DNA of 64,000 nucleotides from Ipomoea triloba (Eukaryota; Streptophyta; Magnoliopsida; Solanales; Convolvulaceae), in assembly GCF_003576645.1 (NCBI RefSeq), contig NC_044919.1:13713685-13777684 (forward strand). The letters run 5' to 3'. Below the pieces are notes generated by a model that saw nothing but the letters and a program-made list of their open reading frames with translations, searched no databases and was not told the DNA's origin. The position numbers and the translations under genes are program-made. Every line of letters starts with the position of its first letter. The first letter of the stretch is position 1. Shown here piece by piece: positions 1 through 12,320 of the stretch.

Positions 1-1391
1 CTTGTTTAATTTAATTTTTTGATAATGAATAATTTTTTCAAATAAAGGTATTGTAGACACATAATTCTAAATTAAAGAAATACATATGTATCATTTTTTG
101 TTGTAGCTACTAATTTATTTAATTTAATAAGAGTAAAATAGAGTTTTTAAACTTAACTATGTCAAATTTGATTGAGATGAGGTTCGAACCTAAGACCTTT
201 CTTATAGAAATTAATAGGTAAGTTAAAAGTTAACGGAATGTTAACGGAGAAGAGAATATTTAACAGAAAACTTAACGGATAATCATAAAAGTAAGGTTAA
301 ATTAGGTAATCTCTATTAATAATATTAATCTGAATTATCTTAACCATCTATTTGATTAAATAATTCATCTGAACCATCCATTTGATTACTGCCATTTTTC
401 CTACCCATTTTAGGCCTAACTCTCTTTGGCTCTTATTAGTATAGTAGATATAATGTTAGTGAATGATTTAAATAAATATTTTTATACAAAAAAATTTAAT
501 AAATACCTTTAGAATTTAATTGATCTTGCTAGGTTAAGAATAAAGGAGAAATTAAGAGTTCAATTCTTACTACTAACATTATTTTTAAATTCTAATGCAA
601 AATTACAAACACATTTAAACTAATAAATATTTAAATAAACTTACGATCGAGGTATAACTAGGGCTGATGGGTTATACGGGTGTGCCCGCAGGTTACATAG
701 TCCATGAGACCAACTTGTCTAACATGGGTACCCCTTAGGGGCTAAACGGGACGACCTATTTGGATCGGATCGGAGAAATATACAAAGCAACATGCCTAAA
801 TAAAGGCTAAATGAGCTCAACTCGTCAAACCAGACTTGTTTTTATAACTCTAAATATGGGTACTCACTTTCATATTCTAATTTTAGTTCATATGGTTTAG
901 CCCGCCCGATTAGCCAAACAACTCGAAGCTTAGGGTTAGGGCCAAACCGAACCCGATTAGAGGTTAGTTACAACTCGAAAAGTCATGAATCTGGACCTCT
1001 TAGATGGTATTTTTGGACTATTCCAAATCAGCTTTAACGCAAGTAAAGTAGTCTAAGTATCCACCATCATCGCTTGGACTCCTTATTGGGCTTTCATGAC
1101 TCTTCCACCAATGTTGCACAAACCCAATTTATAATTGTCTTAAAAGTTTAGTCTTGGACCTTGTAATGGGACCAATAGGGACTTTTTATGAATCAGGGTA
1201 AATAGACTTGTATACTTTTGAAAAAATTTAATAATTCGATTATAAGCACTCTAAAGGGTTTCTTCTTCACAATTTAACGATTTGTAGAGTATGCACATCG
1301 GAAAATGTTATCAACTCTGTTAAATAATTTTGCACGTAAGTTTTGTTCTTTCGAAATGTTAATTGTTTGATTGTGAATAAATGAATGCAGT

Positions 1392-1396
<5 letters not shown>
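1..1396. other. AT-rich intergenic stretch, no gene seen
   Basis: I see no coding region, RNA gene or clear transposon end here. A less AT-rich patch around 660-1000 looks repetitive, but I cannot assign it to a family. Confidence 0.5.

Positions 1397-1429
<33 letters not shown>
1397..1429. repeat. (GA)n microsatellite
   Basis: An uninterrupted run of GA dinucleotides, about 16 copies, followed by moderately GC-richer sequence that leads into the gypsy remains. Confidence 0.95.
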
Positions 1430-1434
<5 letters not shown>

Positions 1435-2189
1435 GTAGTGGTTCAACTAACTCAGCCTATTCCACTCTTCTCCTTGAACTCCTAGTGAGGTTTCCACTAA
1501 TTCCCTTTAGTACAAATGAACACTCAAGCCTTGAACACTAAGTCAGCCTTGAGCTTCACAGGGTTTTCAAATCAACACTAGTTTACTCCGTCTCTTTCTA
1601 CTTCTACCAAGTAGAGATACATGTTTTCAACGAAGATGTTTCTTAGATTCTCCAACTAGAGTCTTAGCTTTTAGAAGTTGATCTTGATCTTCACGTTTAC
1701 GAGTTTTGAATCCAAAATCCCTATCGGTTTCTCTTCATAACTTAAAGTCTCAATCATCTTTATCACGACAGAAAGGTTTAAATGTGACGAACCACGAATA
1801 TCCATTGTCAACACACTCAAAATTCTTGTCCAATTAGTTAGCAAAGTTAATCTGTAAGTCTTTTTCCAATCTTTCCCAAGATCCTTTATGGTCCAATAAA
1901 CCTTGGGTTTAATTTATCCCTCATACCAATCCTCTTTATTCTCTTAGAGGGTGAAGTCTTTAGCAACACTTTCCTTTCCTTCTTGAAGTTCAACTTACTA
2001 TCTATTCCTATCGTCATAAGACTCCAATGACCTTACAAACAAAATTTACTTCCTTATTGTACCTTAAAACATCGAGGCCTTAACACCAACGTATCACTTA
2101 TACCTTCTTTAGCACCGTGTAATCCTGTTCTTCTAATCATACAAAACCTTGTAAGGTATCCTTTGTATACTCGACTCGTAAATATTATT

Positions 2190-2640
2190 GTAAGAAAATT
2201 CGATTAAATCTTAGTGTTCATCTTGTGATCCTTGCAGGTCTATAGCATGAATTCTCAACTCGTCGTCTCAGATTTTATTGGTTCTTCCTGTTGGCCATTC
2301 GTAGTTAGTGAAACACAATACTCAACTTCAACCTTGTTCTTAACGTGGTCAGTGGTACTTTCCAAGAGCGTGATATAAGCCAAAACCTCTTCTAAAATTA
2401 ACATCTTGAAGCGCTCCATGGTATTTTGCTACATGTTCCTCATTTGCCTTTGCTAAGTGCCTTAGTAGACCAAATCTTGTTCACGATTATCAATCTTGTG
2501 GCCTTCATAAATCGATCAACTATAATCCAACTTTGTTTCCTCTTGTCTTAGGTTATGCCAAGCCCTTTTATGAAGATCCATTGATACACATTCCCACTCC
2601 ACTTAGGAAGATCCAACGTTTGAGCTAGTCCTTAAGTTCA
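2190..2640 (-). pseudogene. Decayed Ty3/gypsy integrase fragment (tentative)
   Basis: Read on the minus strand and allowing stops and frame changes, short stretches resemble the integrase core of plant Ty3/gypsy polyproteins: a W-x-W-E-x-V-x-M-D-like start, a block like the region around the VDRLTK motif, and an A-K-A-N-E-E-H-V-A-K-Y-H-G piece near 2420-2470. No frame is open for more than a few dozen codons, so it encodes nothing. It sits about 1.1 kb downstream (minus sense) of the primer-binding site and LTR at 3781-5745, which fits one internally deleted minus-strand element. The resemblance is by eye and patchy; a profile search against the rve domain would settle it. Confidence 0.4.
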
Positions 2641-3780
2641 CTCCTGCCAGTCTTAGTCTTTGATAATTCAATCGTTTGAAAATAAGCTTAGCTACTTCCT
2701 ATTCCATTCTTATCACCAAAATTCCTTCCTTAAGTCCTTATACAAGTTATTACTTTCAAGGTGTACTGAATATATAATGTCATTCTTCCATCTTCACTTC
2801 TTGATTTTCCCCTTTTCATAGTTTCACATTTCTTTCTTATAATGCTTCTTCTCATCCTCATGCATCCCAAAAGATCCAAGGTCACCACCCATCATCTTAA
2901 ACTGCATTCTCTCCGAGTTCACCACTTCGAACTTATCCATTATTTGTTTCTCCAAAGGTAGATGGAACTACCTTCACGTTGTATACTTGTATACCTCAAC
3001 CTTACGTTCCAACTCTTCGTATTCCAAAATTTTCAAGTTTAAATTTTAGTCTTCAAGTTTAACTTTTACAATTCCCTTCACCATCAATTTGGAAACGTCC
3101 ACTAGGCAGGATTTGACTCACTCTTACTACATCAGCATTTACACTTGTCTTCCTTTCACGACCGAAAATCTTCAATCTTAATCTTCAGGCTCCAATCGAC
3201 TTCTTTGCCTCGTATTAGACTTCAGTTACGTGAAGACACACTTCCAACTCGTGAGGTTAGAGTAGATCTTGCAAGTAGCATCGCACACGTGGTGACACCG
3301 AGTCCTTCAGGCAATAACTGTTACAGCTAACTTCGATCCACAAGTAGAGTAATCCTTCTCATCGAGTTATCCAATTATCTGACTGTCTAGATGCATACAC
3401 CACTACCTTACTACTTTGCATCAGTAGACATCCAAGTCTTTTCTTAGTCTTAGTCAAGTCCTTAATAAATTCAAAAAGGAAGTAACTTACCAGGAAGAAG
3501 CACACCATCCGGGTGCAATAGCCATAGTTCAAAGATAAACATCTAAATAACCACAACTCCACAACAATTCCAAATATCCAAAACAACATAACCAAGCAAT
3601 CTTAGGAGAAACACACATCTCGCTACGATTTCTTGAAGAGTTCCAAATCTTAAGGCTTCAAACCTAGAGTTCCAATTCGACATGTTCAAAACTTAAGCTC
3701 CTATAGTCAAGTTCCTGCATCCTAAGGTTAATTTAGGCTCTTAGAATCAAACTTTTAACATCCTAGAACTCTAACCTAAG
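2641..3780 (-). other. Probable internal region of decayed gypsy element
   Basis: This lies between the integrase-like remains and the primer-binding site. Short open stretches exist on both strands but none resembles a known protein. I infer that it belongs to the same minus-strand gypsy element because of position only. Confidence 0.35.
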
Positions 3781-3792
3781 GCTCTGATACCA
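3781..3792 (-). other. Primer-binding site of minus-strand gypsy element
   Basis: On the minus strand this reads TGGTATCAGAGC, the standard plant retrotransposon primer-binding site complementary to initiator tRNA-Met. It lies two bases from the LTR end (TGTAAT on the plus strand at 3795), the normal spacing. Confidence 0.8.
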
Positions 3793-3794
3793 AC

Positions 3795-5745
3795 TGTAAT
3801 ACCCCCAAATTCTAAGACCATAAATAAAGGAATAAAGGAGAAAATGTAGATACCATATAGATTTTCAATAGGTTTCAAATGCGGAAGCGAAATCGAACAA
3901 CCAAACTGGGGGTATTATGCCACACTTGGGTCACAACTAAGCCCAAACGCACAGGCTACAAAGGTTTCTATTTACAACTTCCATTACAATATTCCTTTAT
4001 TCAAATCACAACTAACTACAAGACAATTCAAATCCAATCTACACAAACTATGACATGAACATTTCTCGGGGCTTACAAGTTCTACGCCACGCTCTCAACT
4101 AGCTACAAGTCCAGATCCTGAAAACATTCAAGGTTTGGAAAACAAGAGATAAAAAGGATTAGCACAAAAATGCTAAGTAAGCTCTACCCCGCCCCGTAAA
4201 ATAAATACATATATACTTTTGAAATTAGATATACTTTTTGAATAGGTTTTGAGACCATTCAGTAGAAGAATTTGACTCACAACAAAGGTACGTAGTATAG
4301 ATATTTTCCCAAAACAGTTTCCTCACACACACTACTCAACGATGATACTAGGTTTAATACAAGGTAATATAGTCCCCAAAACAATAAGGTTTACTTTTAC
4401 AAAACAGTATATCTAGTTTGTAGATTATTCACTCATTTTCAAAATAAATATAAGTACGGAGGATTCATAATATAGCATTTCTCAATACTTCTCAATATCA
4501 TTTAAAAGCATAGCTCTCCAAATAATCACTTTCCAAATGGTTAAAATATATGTAAGTATAAGGAGGAATTCACATCCATATAGCCCGTTCAAAACATAGA
4601 TTTTCTCAATATCCTTCTCAACATATATTCATAATCATAGATAACTCAAGTCTCATTCTCCAATATCAACATAGCATAATAATACATAAGTGGAGGTATC
4701 CAACAATTCTTAGTTTATAGTTAAATCAACAAGTAAAATATAAGTATGGAGGTACTCAAATCACAAATAGGAGGATAGGAACGAAGCTTACCTCCACTAC
4801 CGAACCTTCACACCTATACAATATAAATGGAAATAGGAACTAGAAACCTAAGTGCGCACACCCCGGGGATTCCAAGCCCCAAAGGTAGTTACTAGCCCTA
4901 GTAACCCTGGATTTTTACTACCAGGTTACCCACCCAATCAATAACCAATAGGACCGCAGGCCTAGGTTCTCATATCAATAGCAAATAGAACCGTAGCCCT
5001 AAGTGCTCACAATAATCTGGACCGCAGTCCAAGATTCTCGTAACCTCCAATAATAAAAATATAGATAACCTCCATATAGATTATAACATAAGTATATTCT
5101 CCAAAATAGGTACATTATTATATAATTCCTCCAAGATAGTAATATTCTTTCAAAATAGGTTTTCAAAGATATTTTCCATTGCCCGTAGGCTATTCCAAGT
5201 ACACTTCCCAAAACAAGATAGAGTATATATATAATATATACATTTCCAAAATAAGGTTTACATCAGACATAGGATTTATCCTCCAATCATAATATAGTTT
5301 ATACCTCTCATAATAAATATAATTTATACCTTCCAAAAGCCATATAGTTTCATACTCAAATAATTTATCACATATTCATACTTTGTAAATCATAAAGTAA
5401 CACCAAAATGTACTCATTTGCTATTTATCACACTTTTAAACCCCAAACACATCCAAAACAATTTAAGGACACAACTCAGATAAATAGCACATTTGATAGT
5501 GAAATGTAGTTTTGACGGACATAGAAACTTACCTTAAGCTAAGCTCCAAAAGCAAGCATCCAATCTAAGGCTCAACTTTTAAGTTAGCCACTTCAACCGG
5601 GAACCTGTGAATCAATTCAACCTTTGCTCATTAACCACTACTATTATTTATTAATAATAGTATTAACCCATACTTATTTAATCATTAACTAATAGTAATA
5701 CCATCACCACCATCCATGACCCCTTAATCTTAGCCTTATAGTATT
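3795..5745 (-). mobile_element. Ty3/gypsy LTR, Tekay/Del-like, minus strand
   Basis: The left edge starts TGTAATACCCCC next to the primer-binding site. The first 120 bases share a layout with the reverse complement of the LTR end at 28980-29089: a TGTAAYACCCC start, then a TGCGGAAGCG block, then an AACTGGGKGTTA-like block. This fits one LTR lineage, with long LTRs typical of Tekay/Del chromoviruses. No ORF is present, as expected for an LTR. The right edge is not visible as a clean TG/CA end; I place it where recognisable copia protease sequence begins, near 5745, so the right boundary is uncertain. Confidence 0.6.
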
Positions 5746-6639
5746 ATGAGGATACATGTGGAATGTACAACCAGAGTCCAGAATCCACTCAGTGTCGCTC
5801 TATTTGTCACCGGAGCTAACAGATAACATAACATCGCCTTCTGAATCACTTTCAACAACACTAGCTTCAGCGGACTTCTTCTCTCTCTCTTGCTTGTTCT
5901 TCAGTTTGAAGCATTCAGTCACATCATGACCATGCTTCTTGCAATACTTACAGGATTTGTTAGACTTACGTCCTTTGGACTTGGATCTAGATTTTTTATT
6001 GCTACTCTACATTTCAACTGAACGACCCCTAACAGTCAAGCCTTCACCTTTGTCCTCAGACTTAGTTTCTAAGTCAAATTTTTCTTTGGACAATAGGTTC
6101 GACTTAACATTGTCGAAAGTTAGGACATCAAGAGTATTACCATACAGTATAATTTCTTTGAAATTCTTGTATGACATAGGGAGAGAAACAAGCAATCAAA
6201 TAGCACGATCATCATCTTCAATTATGACATCAATATTTTCCAAGTCCAATAAAATAGAATTGAATTCATCCAAATGAGACTGAATTGAAGTACATTCCGT
6301 CATACGGATTGTGTACAGCCGCTCCTTCATGCGCAGCTTGTTCGCCAGAGATTTGTCCATGTAGCGTGAATCCAGCTCGGACCATAAATCTGACGTAGTC
6401 GTCTCACCTACCACCTCACATAGAACCGATTTAGACAGACACAATTGAATGGTTGAACGTGCCTTGTCATCTAAATCTTCCCAATCTTCATTTGTCATTG
6501 TAGCCGATTTCTTCTTCTTCCCAGCTAGCGCTTTCTTCAAACCGTTATGGTTTAGAACGACTTCCATCTGAACCTTCCAGATAGAAAAGCTAATTTTCCC
6601 GTCGAACTTCTCGATATCGAACTTGGTAACAGTCGACAT
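5746..6639 (-). pseudogene. Truncated copia gag-protease
   Basis: This minus-strand reading starts at the ATG at 6639, 27 bases after a primer-binding site. The first 147 residues match copia Gag (UBN2/DUF4219 type, with a FDGKISFSIWKVQM-like N-terminus). A TGA at 6196-6198 and a TAG at about 6007 interrupt one continuous frame. Beyond them come a zinc knuckle (C-x2-C-x4-H-x4-C, about 5908-5955) and the protease start WILDSGCTFHM near 5770-5800, with the catalytic Asp in D-S-G. Homology stops right after this, at about 5746, where gypsy-LTR-like DNA begins. Integrase, RT and RNase H are missing, so the fragment is inactive. Confidence 0.85.
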
Positions 6640-6665
6640 CTTTGAAAATAATTCTCAATTAAACC

Positions 6666-6677
6666 GCTCTAATACCA
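6666..6677 (-). other. Primer-binding site of copia fragment
   Basis: It reads TGGTATTAGAGC on the minus strand, one base different from the usual initiator tRNA-Met complement, and sits two bases from the LTR edge. Confidence 0.8.
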
Positions 6678-6679
6678 CT

Positions 6680-7039
6680 TGTTAGGAATATAGCAGAATA
6701 ATGCGGAAGCGAATAATCGAAAATTGAGAATTATAGAAGTTAAATAATATAAACAGGAAAAATATGAAATGACAAATAAGGAAATTACTAAATTGGGAAT
6801 ACAAAGAAGGAAGAAAGAATTCAAATGAATTTATGCTTGATGAGTGATTACAAAAGCATAATGTTAGCTTATTTATACATTCCAGGTGAACTTGAATTGT
6901 GGCATGCATGCGGAGAGGCACTAAAGTCAGAGAACGTGCATGAATGATGGACTGGGTGTTGCTAGTTTCAGGGAGATGTTGTCTTCATGCAATTTGAGCC
7001 ACACATATGATTTGAGCCACACATATTATTTTCCTAACA
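6680..7039 (-). mobile_element. 5' LTR of truncated copia element
   Basis: A 360-bp block with perfect short inverted ends TGTTAGGAA ... TTCCTAACA, directly next to the primer-binding site and the gag start. It is the 5' LTR of the minus-strand element whose gag lies at 5746-6639. No partner 3' LTR is visible in the window. Confidence 0.85.
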
Positions 7040-7359
7040 CCAACTTTATAATTATAATTCTAATTACAATTTTAAATAAAAATTAGTTTAGGTAACAATA
7101 TTATTATTTTAAAAAATAAAAAACAAGACCGTTCAAACAAAAAAAAAATCAAAAAATAAAATTTGAAAGGTTGCCAAAATTTTTAAAAAATAAAAAAATA
7201 AATAAATATAGCAACTAGCAAGCCTGTTCCCCACCCATTGCACGTCTCACGCACTACGTAGCACACGATTATCGTCACTCCACTTTTCTCCGAAGATTAC
7301 TATTTTCTATCCTCTATTTGATCTCTCTTCCTTTTTTCCTTTTTCTTTCTCCTTGGTTG
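7040..7359. other. AT-rich flank, nothing recognised
   Basis: Sequence between the copia LTR and the hAT-like element, with A-rich runs near 7090-7200 and a pyrimidine-rich run near 7300-7350. No gene or element end is seen. Confidence 0.5.
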
Positions 7360-7367
7360 GAGATGCC

Positions 7368-7913
7368 AGGGTGGAAATAGGCTAGGCCGAGCCGAGCTTT
7401 AGAAATTTAGGTGCTATGGAAATCTAAAGCCTGAGTCTGGGCCTGGGCTTGTATGTAGGCTTTTTTTTAAGCTCAAGCATGAGCTTATTGTTGGCCTAGT
7501 CAAGCCGGAAGCCTTTTTAAAAGCCTATTTAACATATAGGCTTTTAAAAATGTTTCAAAATAGATCATAAATAGGCTTTGAGCTATTTAACGACTCCATT
7601 TTTAAGCTTTTAAAGTATTCTTGTAAAAAATTTACAAAAAATACCTAAGTTCAATTGTATTAATATTTGTTATCCTATATAATATCATAAATAATAAACA
7701 ATCAACTCACATAATTAAGTTGCGATATTTCATTAAATATTATACAGTAAGAACAGTTAATAAAAAAAAAACAATAAGAATACATAAAGCATGATTAGCA
7801 GCAATGTTTATAGTTGAATCATAATTTAAAATGAGACTTTGGAGGTGGAGGGTTAGAGTTTGGTAATTATATATACTTTGGATTGTATTGTAAATATAAA
7901 AAATATATATTAG

Positions 7914-7968
<55 letters not shown>

Positions 7969-8079
7969 CTAGGCCTGTAGGCCTAAAGGCCGAGCCTGGT
8001 ATATATAGGTCTAGCCTGTTTAGTTTAATTAGGCCTGAACATAGGCCGTTACAAGGGACCTGGCATATTCCCACCCCTA
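7368..8079. mobile_element. Non-autonomous hAT-like element
   Basis: The ends are imperfect inverted repeats: AGGGTGGAAATAGGC on the left and the complement of AGGGGTGGGAATATGCC on the right. The flanks read GAGATGCC (7360-7367) and AAGATGCC (8080-8087), an 8-bp target duplication with one difference, the hAT size. The interior is rich in GGCCT/AGGCC-type words, has an (AT)n run, and has no transposase, so it would have been moved in trans. Confidence 0.7.
7917..7967. repeat. (AT)n microsatellite
   Basis: A pure AT dinucleotide run of about 50 bases inside the hAT-like element. Confidence 0.95.
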
Positions 8080-8454
8080 AAGATGCCCTTAGTAAATACT
8101 AATATAATTAAATATGACAAGCATAAATATTTAAGTGAGTAGACAATCATTTCTTCATAAACTCAGCAATCAAACATAGTTTTCAAAAAAAAAAAAAAAA
8201 AAAGCAATCAAACTTTATTCTAAATTTAATTAATAGAGAAAATAGTATTATTCATGCTATAATTTCCCATTTAAAGTAGTTAAATGAATAAATGGTGATA
8301 TAATAACAATAGAGAAGTGTTAATATTAGAAGACTCACCAATTATTAATTCACAAATTCAACATTCACACTTTATTTCAAATGGAATGAATCATTCGACA
8401 CTCATTAAATAAACAAGTAAAACGAATCAACAATAATATTCATAGTCAATCCAA

Positions 8455-8770
8455 CCTGACAAATCAGGGCAAATTATATCATGGATCATGATCGGCCTTA
8501 AATTGCGGACTTTGATTCAAAATAACTTTCAGATGATGTGTCTGCAATTGTCATATTTTGTACCTGCAGTTACAAATTTATGTGATTGTAAATAAATTGA
8601 AGACACATAGCATATTAACTACAAACAATTATGTGTCAATAGTTACCATGTTATGTGTCTTCAATTTATTTATTGACACATAAACTGTTAACTGCAAGTA
8701 CAAAATGTCAATTACATATACATAATGTCTTGAATCAAGATTCACAATTCAAAATAGAACATATTTCGAG
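8455..8770. repeat. Palindrome-bearing MITE-like repeat
   Basis: It opens with CAAATTATATCATGGATCATG, an end motif that recurs in this window at about 24551, 37310 and 48330. Inside, a 21-base arm at 8589-8610 (TAAATAAATTGAAGACACATA) is repeated inverted at 8654-8675, giving a strong hairpin. The outer right boundary is unclear. Confidence 0.5.
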
Positions 8771-9628
8771 TATAACAATTGGCAAATCAATTACATTTGA
8801 ATGCCCACTTTCACTTGATGTATATGTAATATGATAGGAAACAAGTGAAAATGAAGCAAGAAATAAAATCATGGCATTTATGTTGATGGTCCAAGCAATG
8901 GTGACAGCTTGTAGCTAGCTATAGCCACCAGGGATTTAGCTTACTAAAATAACAACAATGAAAATAGGCCCACGGACCAAATTGAAGTTGTGGGCCAAAT
9001 ATAATGAGGGCCCTTACAATTTAAACTTAAAAAAATGTTCCATTCATCTCATTTTATGTGCCAGTTCAATTAATGTAGTTTCACTTAAGTTATTTATAAT
9101 TTTAAATTTTTAATATTTAATTTAGTATTAGTATATAAAATTTATATATTTGGACATAACAATGAAATTACTATTAAGAATTTAAGAAAAAAAAACTATA
9201 TAATGAATATGCCACGTAAAATAGAACAAAAGAACTAAAAATAATTAAAGAGGTCTGATGTAATGTTTTGCCAAATTCAATGAGATGGGATCCATTAAGC
9301 CAAACAAATAGATAAAGCAATCATTATTACATGGACCATGATTCATACAACAGTGTGAACTATAAATAAAAAGTACATTTTTAATATATTAAAACTATTT
9401 TATTTATGGTTTTCAAAAAAAAAAGTATATTATTTGTGTACATAAAATATATTATTTTATATACTATATCAAATAATATATATTCAATACATAAATAATG
9501 TACTTTTAATATATTAAAAGTATACCTTATATTCATTATCTACACAATAATTTGCCGTAGTTAAAAGATTAAGGCTCAAACAATGATATTAGAGTGATTA
9601 CCACTGAGGCTCAAACCCCACAAGGTCT
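8771..9628. other. AT-rich stretch with possible Stowaway-like MITE
   Basis: No gene is seen. At about 9035-9245 the ends (near TTCCATTCATCTCATTTTATG and the complement of CGTAAAATAGAAC) loosely resemble a Stowaway-like MITE, but I cannot define clean TA target sites. A second piece of tRNA-like text (9597-9628) abuts the SINE that follows. Confidence 0.35.
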
Positions 9629-9760
9629 TTTTTGAGTACTACTGACTTTGTTACAATATATCTGTTCATAGCTACTGAAGTACAAAGAGTCAACAGTTGC
9701 CTCCACTAAGGCTCGAACCCACCAGGACACTGGGTGCCACTAGACCACAAGGTCTTTGGC
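9629..9760 (-). mobile_element. tRNA-derived SINE, minus strand
   Basis: In reverse it begins GCCAAAGACCTTGTGGTCTA and keeps an A-box (TGGTCTAGTGG), a B-box (GGTTCGAGCC), the shared body (a TTGACTCTTTGTRCTTCAGT-like block) and a short A-tail. It is the same family as the complete copy at 57414. Some of the body between the boxes is deleted. Confidence 0.8.
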
Positions 9761-9834
9761 AGTAGTAAACTACTTTAATTGCTCTCTCAAATACACTTTT
9801 AAATTGAAAAAACTTAACCCTCATAGACTTAGCT

Positions 9835-9930
9835 CACTAGCTCAATAGGCAATATTTAGGTGAAGAGACCAAGATTCCAAACTCGACAGCAGTAGTGTGG
9901 GATTAGACTGAGAGTTACCGTGATTTACAT
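9835..9930 (+). repeat. Degenerate tRNA-like repeat (tentative)
   Basis: It contains TAGCTCACTAGCTCAATAGG (A-box-like) and, about 35 bases later, GATTCCAAACTC (a damaged B-box-like block). It may be a remnant of a second SINE family; it is not a tRNA gene, because no cloverleaf can be built. Confidence 0.3.
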
Positions 9931-11629
9931 CATTTCAAATGCTCTGATCTATCGGGCTGAGAATTCAAGTATTCAACCTTTGGAGAAGACGTTGAAGAAA
10001 CCTAATTGTGCATTTAATTACTTCGTAATAAGATTAATACCAACCAATAATTCCTTATCATTGACTATAATCCCACTAAAAAGATCTCCTCCACAAAGCT
10101 GAGAGTTAATTATGGTCGTGAATATTCATTTACTAATTATAATGACCTTGCAATTATATGCTCTGACTAGGGACAAAAAGATACAAGTAGAGACTGGAAT
10201 GAAATAGAAGTTGTAAAGTCTTAATCTGTAAAAGAGCCCCTATCTAGCTGCTTTCGTGATATTATTGCCAAAATTTCCAAGGCCCTTGTATGCTGAAAAT
10301 GATCACACTGCCCAAGTTGTAACGTGGACCTGTTTTCGCATTAATTCTACCAAGTTTAGATGCTACTGTACCAAAAATTAGTTAAATTATTTGTTTAATA
10401 ATCACAAGTTACATTCTTAGTGAAAGTGATTTATCAGTTTTCTTGATTCGATTTGAGGTTTCTCCCACACTGCTGTTAGTGAGACTCAATTCCTAGCCTC
10501 TTCTCAAAAACTTCACTCTTGTGACTAGTTGAGTTGCCCATGCAACTTAATTTTTTTTCCTTATTGGTTCTTTAGATGCCATTATATTAGGATCAATTAC
10601 TTTTTTTTGTTCTTTTTTGTATTTTCAATATCGAAAATCATTAATCGTATCTTTGTGTATTATTTTACTACTGAACTCAAACACATGGCCTCCTATTTGA
10701 AAGAGTCACTTTGAGCTACTAGATCACAAGATTATTAACTTTTTTTTAAAAAAATTTAATCGCATTGAATTCTTGATTTAAGATTTAATCCTAAAATCGG
10801 GGCTAAGATTTCAGATGCAAAGTTAATGAATCAATTCCATTTTTAATCGGATCTAACATTTTAAAATTTATCTTATTGTTTAAATTTGATTGGATTGAAT
10901 TCTTGACTTGTAAAGATTTTACAAAGTTTGGGAGGAAAGATTTTACAAATTTTAGTTTTAGGTGGGGACCAATATTTGAGTTGTAGAGTGAATTCATTTA
11001 TCAATATAATTTTCCGAGCCTAATGTGAGATGGTGATTAATAATAATTGAACACGAAAATTACACATAATTATGTGCTTGGTTTGAGGAGAATAACATTG
11101 GTATTTATCCTCCAAACTTTTACTGTTTTTTGCATAAATATGAACAATAATTTTAGTTTGCCAGTTCAGATTGTTACAAAAGTAAAGTTTAAAGATAATA
11201 ATTCGAAACTGTGTTTAATTGAGTTACCATGATTTAGTAATTTTAATCCAATATGTGAGCATACATATAATCTGTGCAGTCCAACTATCAACTTAAGCTT
11301 TTAATTGAGATAGAGCACGTGATTCAATTTGGTATCAGAACCATGCAAAAAGTCATGGGTTCGAATTTCCGCGTCCACCCCATTTGATGGGCGTGTGAGC
11401 ATGTAATGTTTTGACAAAAATGTTTCTTATTGACCGGCAAAACTGTGAAAGTATTTTACAGCATCGGTGAAAACTGAAAAGGACTCTTCAAAGAGCACTT
11501 CAAAAAGCGGAAAAAAAAAAAGGTAAATAATTCCCTGAAAAAAGGAAATAAAATTAAAAAAAAAAAAAAGTTCAGACGTCATAAACGCATCATCAAGATA
11601 TCAACAACTCCTGCAATCATAGCCGCACA
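9931..11629. other. Intergenic, downstream of the RING gene
   Basis: No gene recognised. At about 11300-11430 there is a repeat-like block with TTGGTATCAGAACC followed by GGGTTCGAATTTCC; a related block lies inverted at about 23880-24120. The 110 bases before 11630 hold the likely 3' untranslated region of the RING gene on the minus strand. Confidence 0.45.
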
Positions 11630-12130
11630 TCACCGCAAGGAGAACCACGCCAAGACGTCTCCGGCAACGCGCTGGCGCGTGAGGGACACGCTCTCCTCGG
11701 AGACGAGCGGAAACCGGCAGATAGGGCAATTGAACTTGAGCTGGTCAAGCCAGCCATCGAAGCACTCCTTATGGAAGACGTGCCTGCAGTCCAGCTTCCG
11801 GACGTGGTCGCCGTCGCCGAGGCGGTCCAGGCAAACGACGCAATTAGGGCAGGCGGCGGCCTCCGGACCGGCTCCCTGCAACCGGTACGAAAACACTCGA
11901 TTCAAATTCAACTGCTCGGCCAGCACAATGACTCCGGCCAAGCCAGAACCAACCGCGTCGTAGAGCGTGTCGTCGATGCGGTCAGGATCGAACCGCGACG
12001 CGAGGCCGACGAGGCGGAGGAGAGAGAAGACGAGGGAGCGGAGGTAGGCGACGGCGTTGGCGAGGAGCGCCACGATGAGAATCGGAATCGATTCGGTGGA
12101 AACGTCGGTGAGTTGGTTCTGTAAACCCAT
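11630..12130 (-). CDS. RING-H2 E3 ubiquitin ligase, RHA2A/RHA2B-like
   Basis: A single-exon gene of 166 residues and the only intact host gene I find. The N-terminus MGLQNQLTDVSTESIPIL closely resembles Arabidopsis RHA2A/RHA2B, and a hydrophobic stretch (residues about 16-43) suggests membrane association. A C3H2C3 RING-H2 finger follows with zinc ligands C97, C100, C115, H117, H120, C123, C135 and C138, all present. The length matches the family (about 150-160). RHA2-type ligases transfer ubiquitin from an E2 to substrates and promote abscisic-acid responses in germination and drought; that role is from family knowledge, not shown here. Local GC is far above the surroundings. The ATG at 12130 is chosen because it gives the conserved MGLQ start. 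A TATA box lies about 130 bp upstream. Confidence 0.93.
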   Translation of the reverse strand: MGLQNQLTDVSTESIPILIVALLANAVAYLRSLVFSLLRLVGLASRFDPDRIDDTLYDAVGSGLAGVIVLAEQLNLNRVFSYRLQGAGPEAAACPNCVVCLDRLGDGDHVRKLDCRHVFHKECFDGWLDQLKFNCPICRFPLVSEESVSLTRQRVAGDVLAWFSLR

Positions 12131-12260
12131 CTCCTTCTTCTTCTTCTTGTGATTGGGGATTTTTGATTTTGAACGGAAAGGTTTTTATTGGGGGATGAGA
12201 GAATTTGAGATGCACCACATATAGTACCACACGGAAACTTTGACGATGTGAGAGAGGAGA

Positions 12261-12268
12261 ATATATAG
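12261..12268 (-). promoter_or_regulatory. TATA box of the RING gene
   Basis: CTATATAT on the minus strand, about 130 bp before the start codon, which leaves room for a roughly 100-base leader. The leader has a GAAGAAGAAGAAGGAG-type purine run just before the ATG. Confidence 0.6.
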
Positions 12269-12314
12269 GCGGTTAATATGGGCGTGTGGGAGGCGCTGGG
12301 TGGTAGGCGTGGTT

Positions 12315-12320
12315 ACGTGG
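12315..12320. promoter_or_regulatory. ABRE/G-box-like element upstream of the RING gene
   Basis: ACGTGG in the context TTACGTGGGA, about 185 bp upstream of the start codon. ACGTGG cores bind bZIP factors of the ABF/AREB group in abscisic-acid-responsive promoters. A single six-base match is weak evidence; it is listed because the gene family is ABA-linked. Confidence 0.35.

Noticed and set aside
3145..3595. Short open frames in the decayed gypsy region
   Set aside because: No similarity to known proteins and no gene-like composition; they lie within retrotransposon remains.
11679..12230. Three other open frames overlapping the RING gene
   Set aside because: They are in other frames of a GC-rich coding sequence. 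Only the minus-strand 11630-12130 frame shows a known domain with all zinc ligands.
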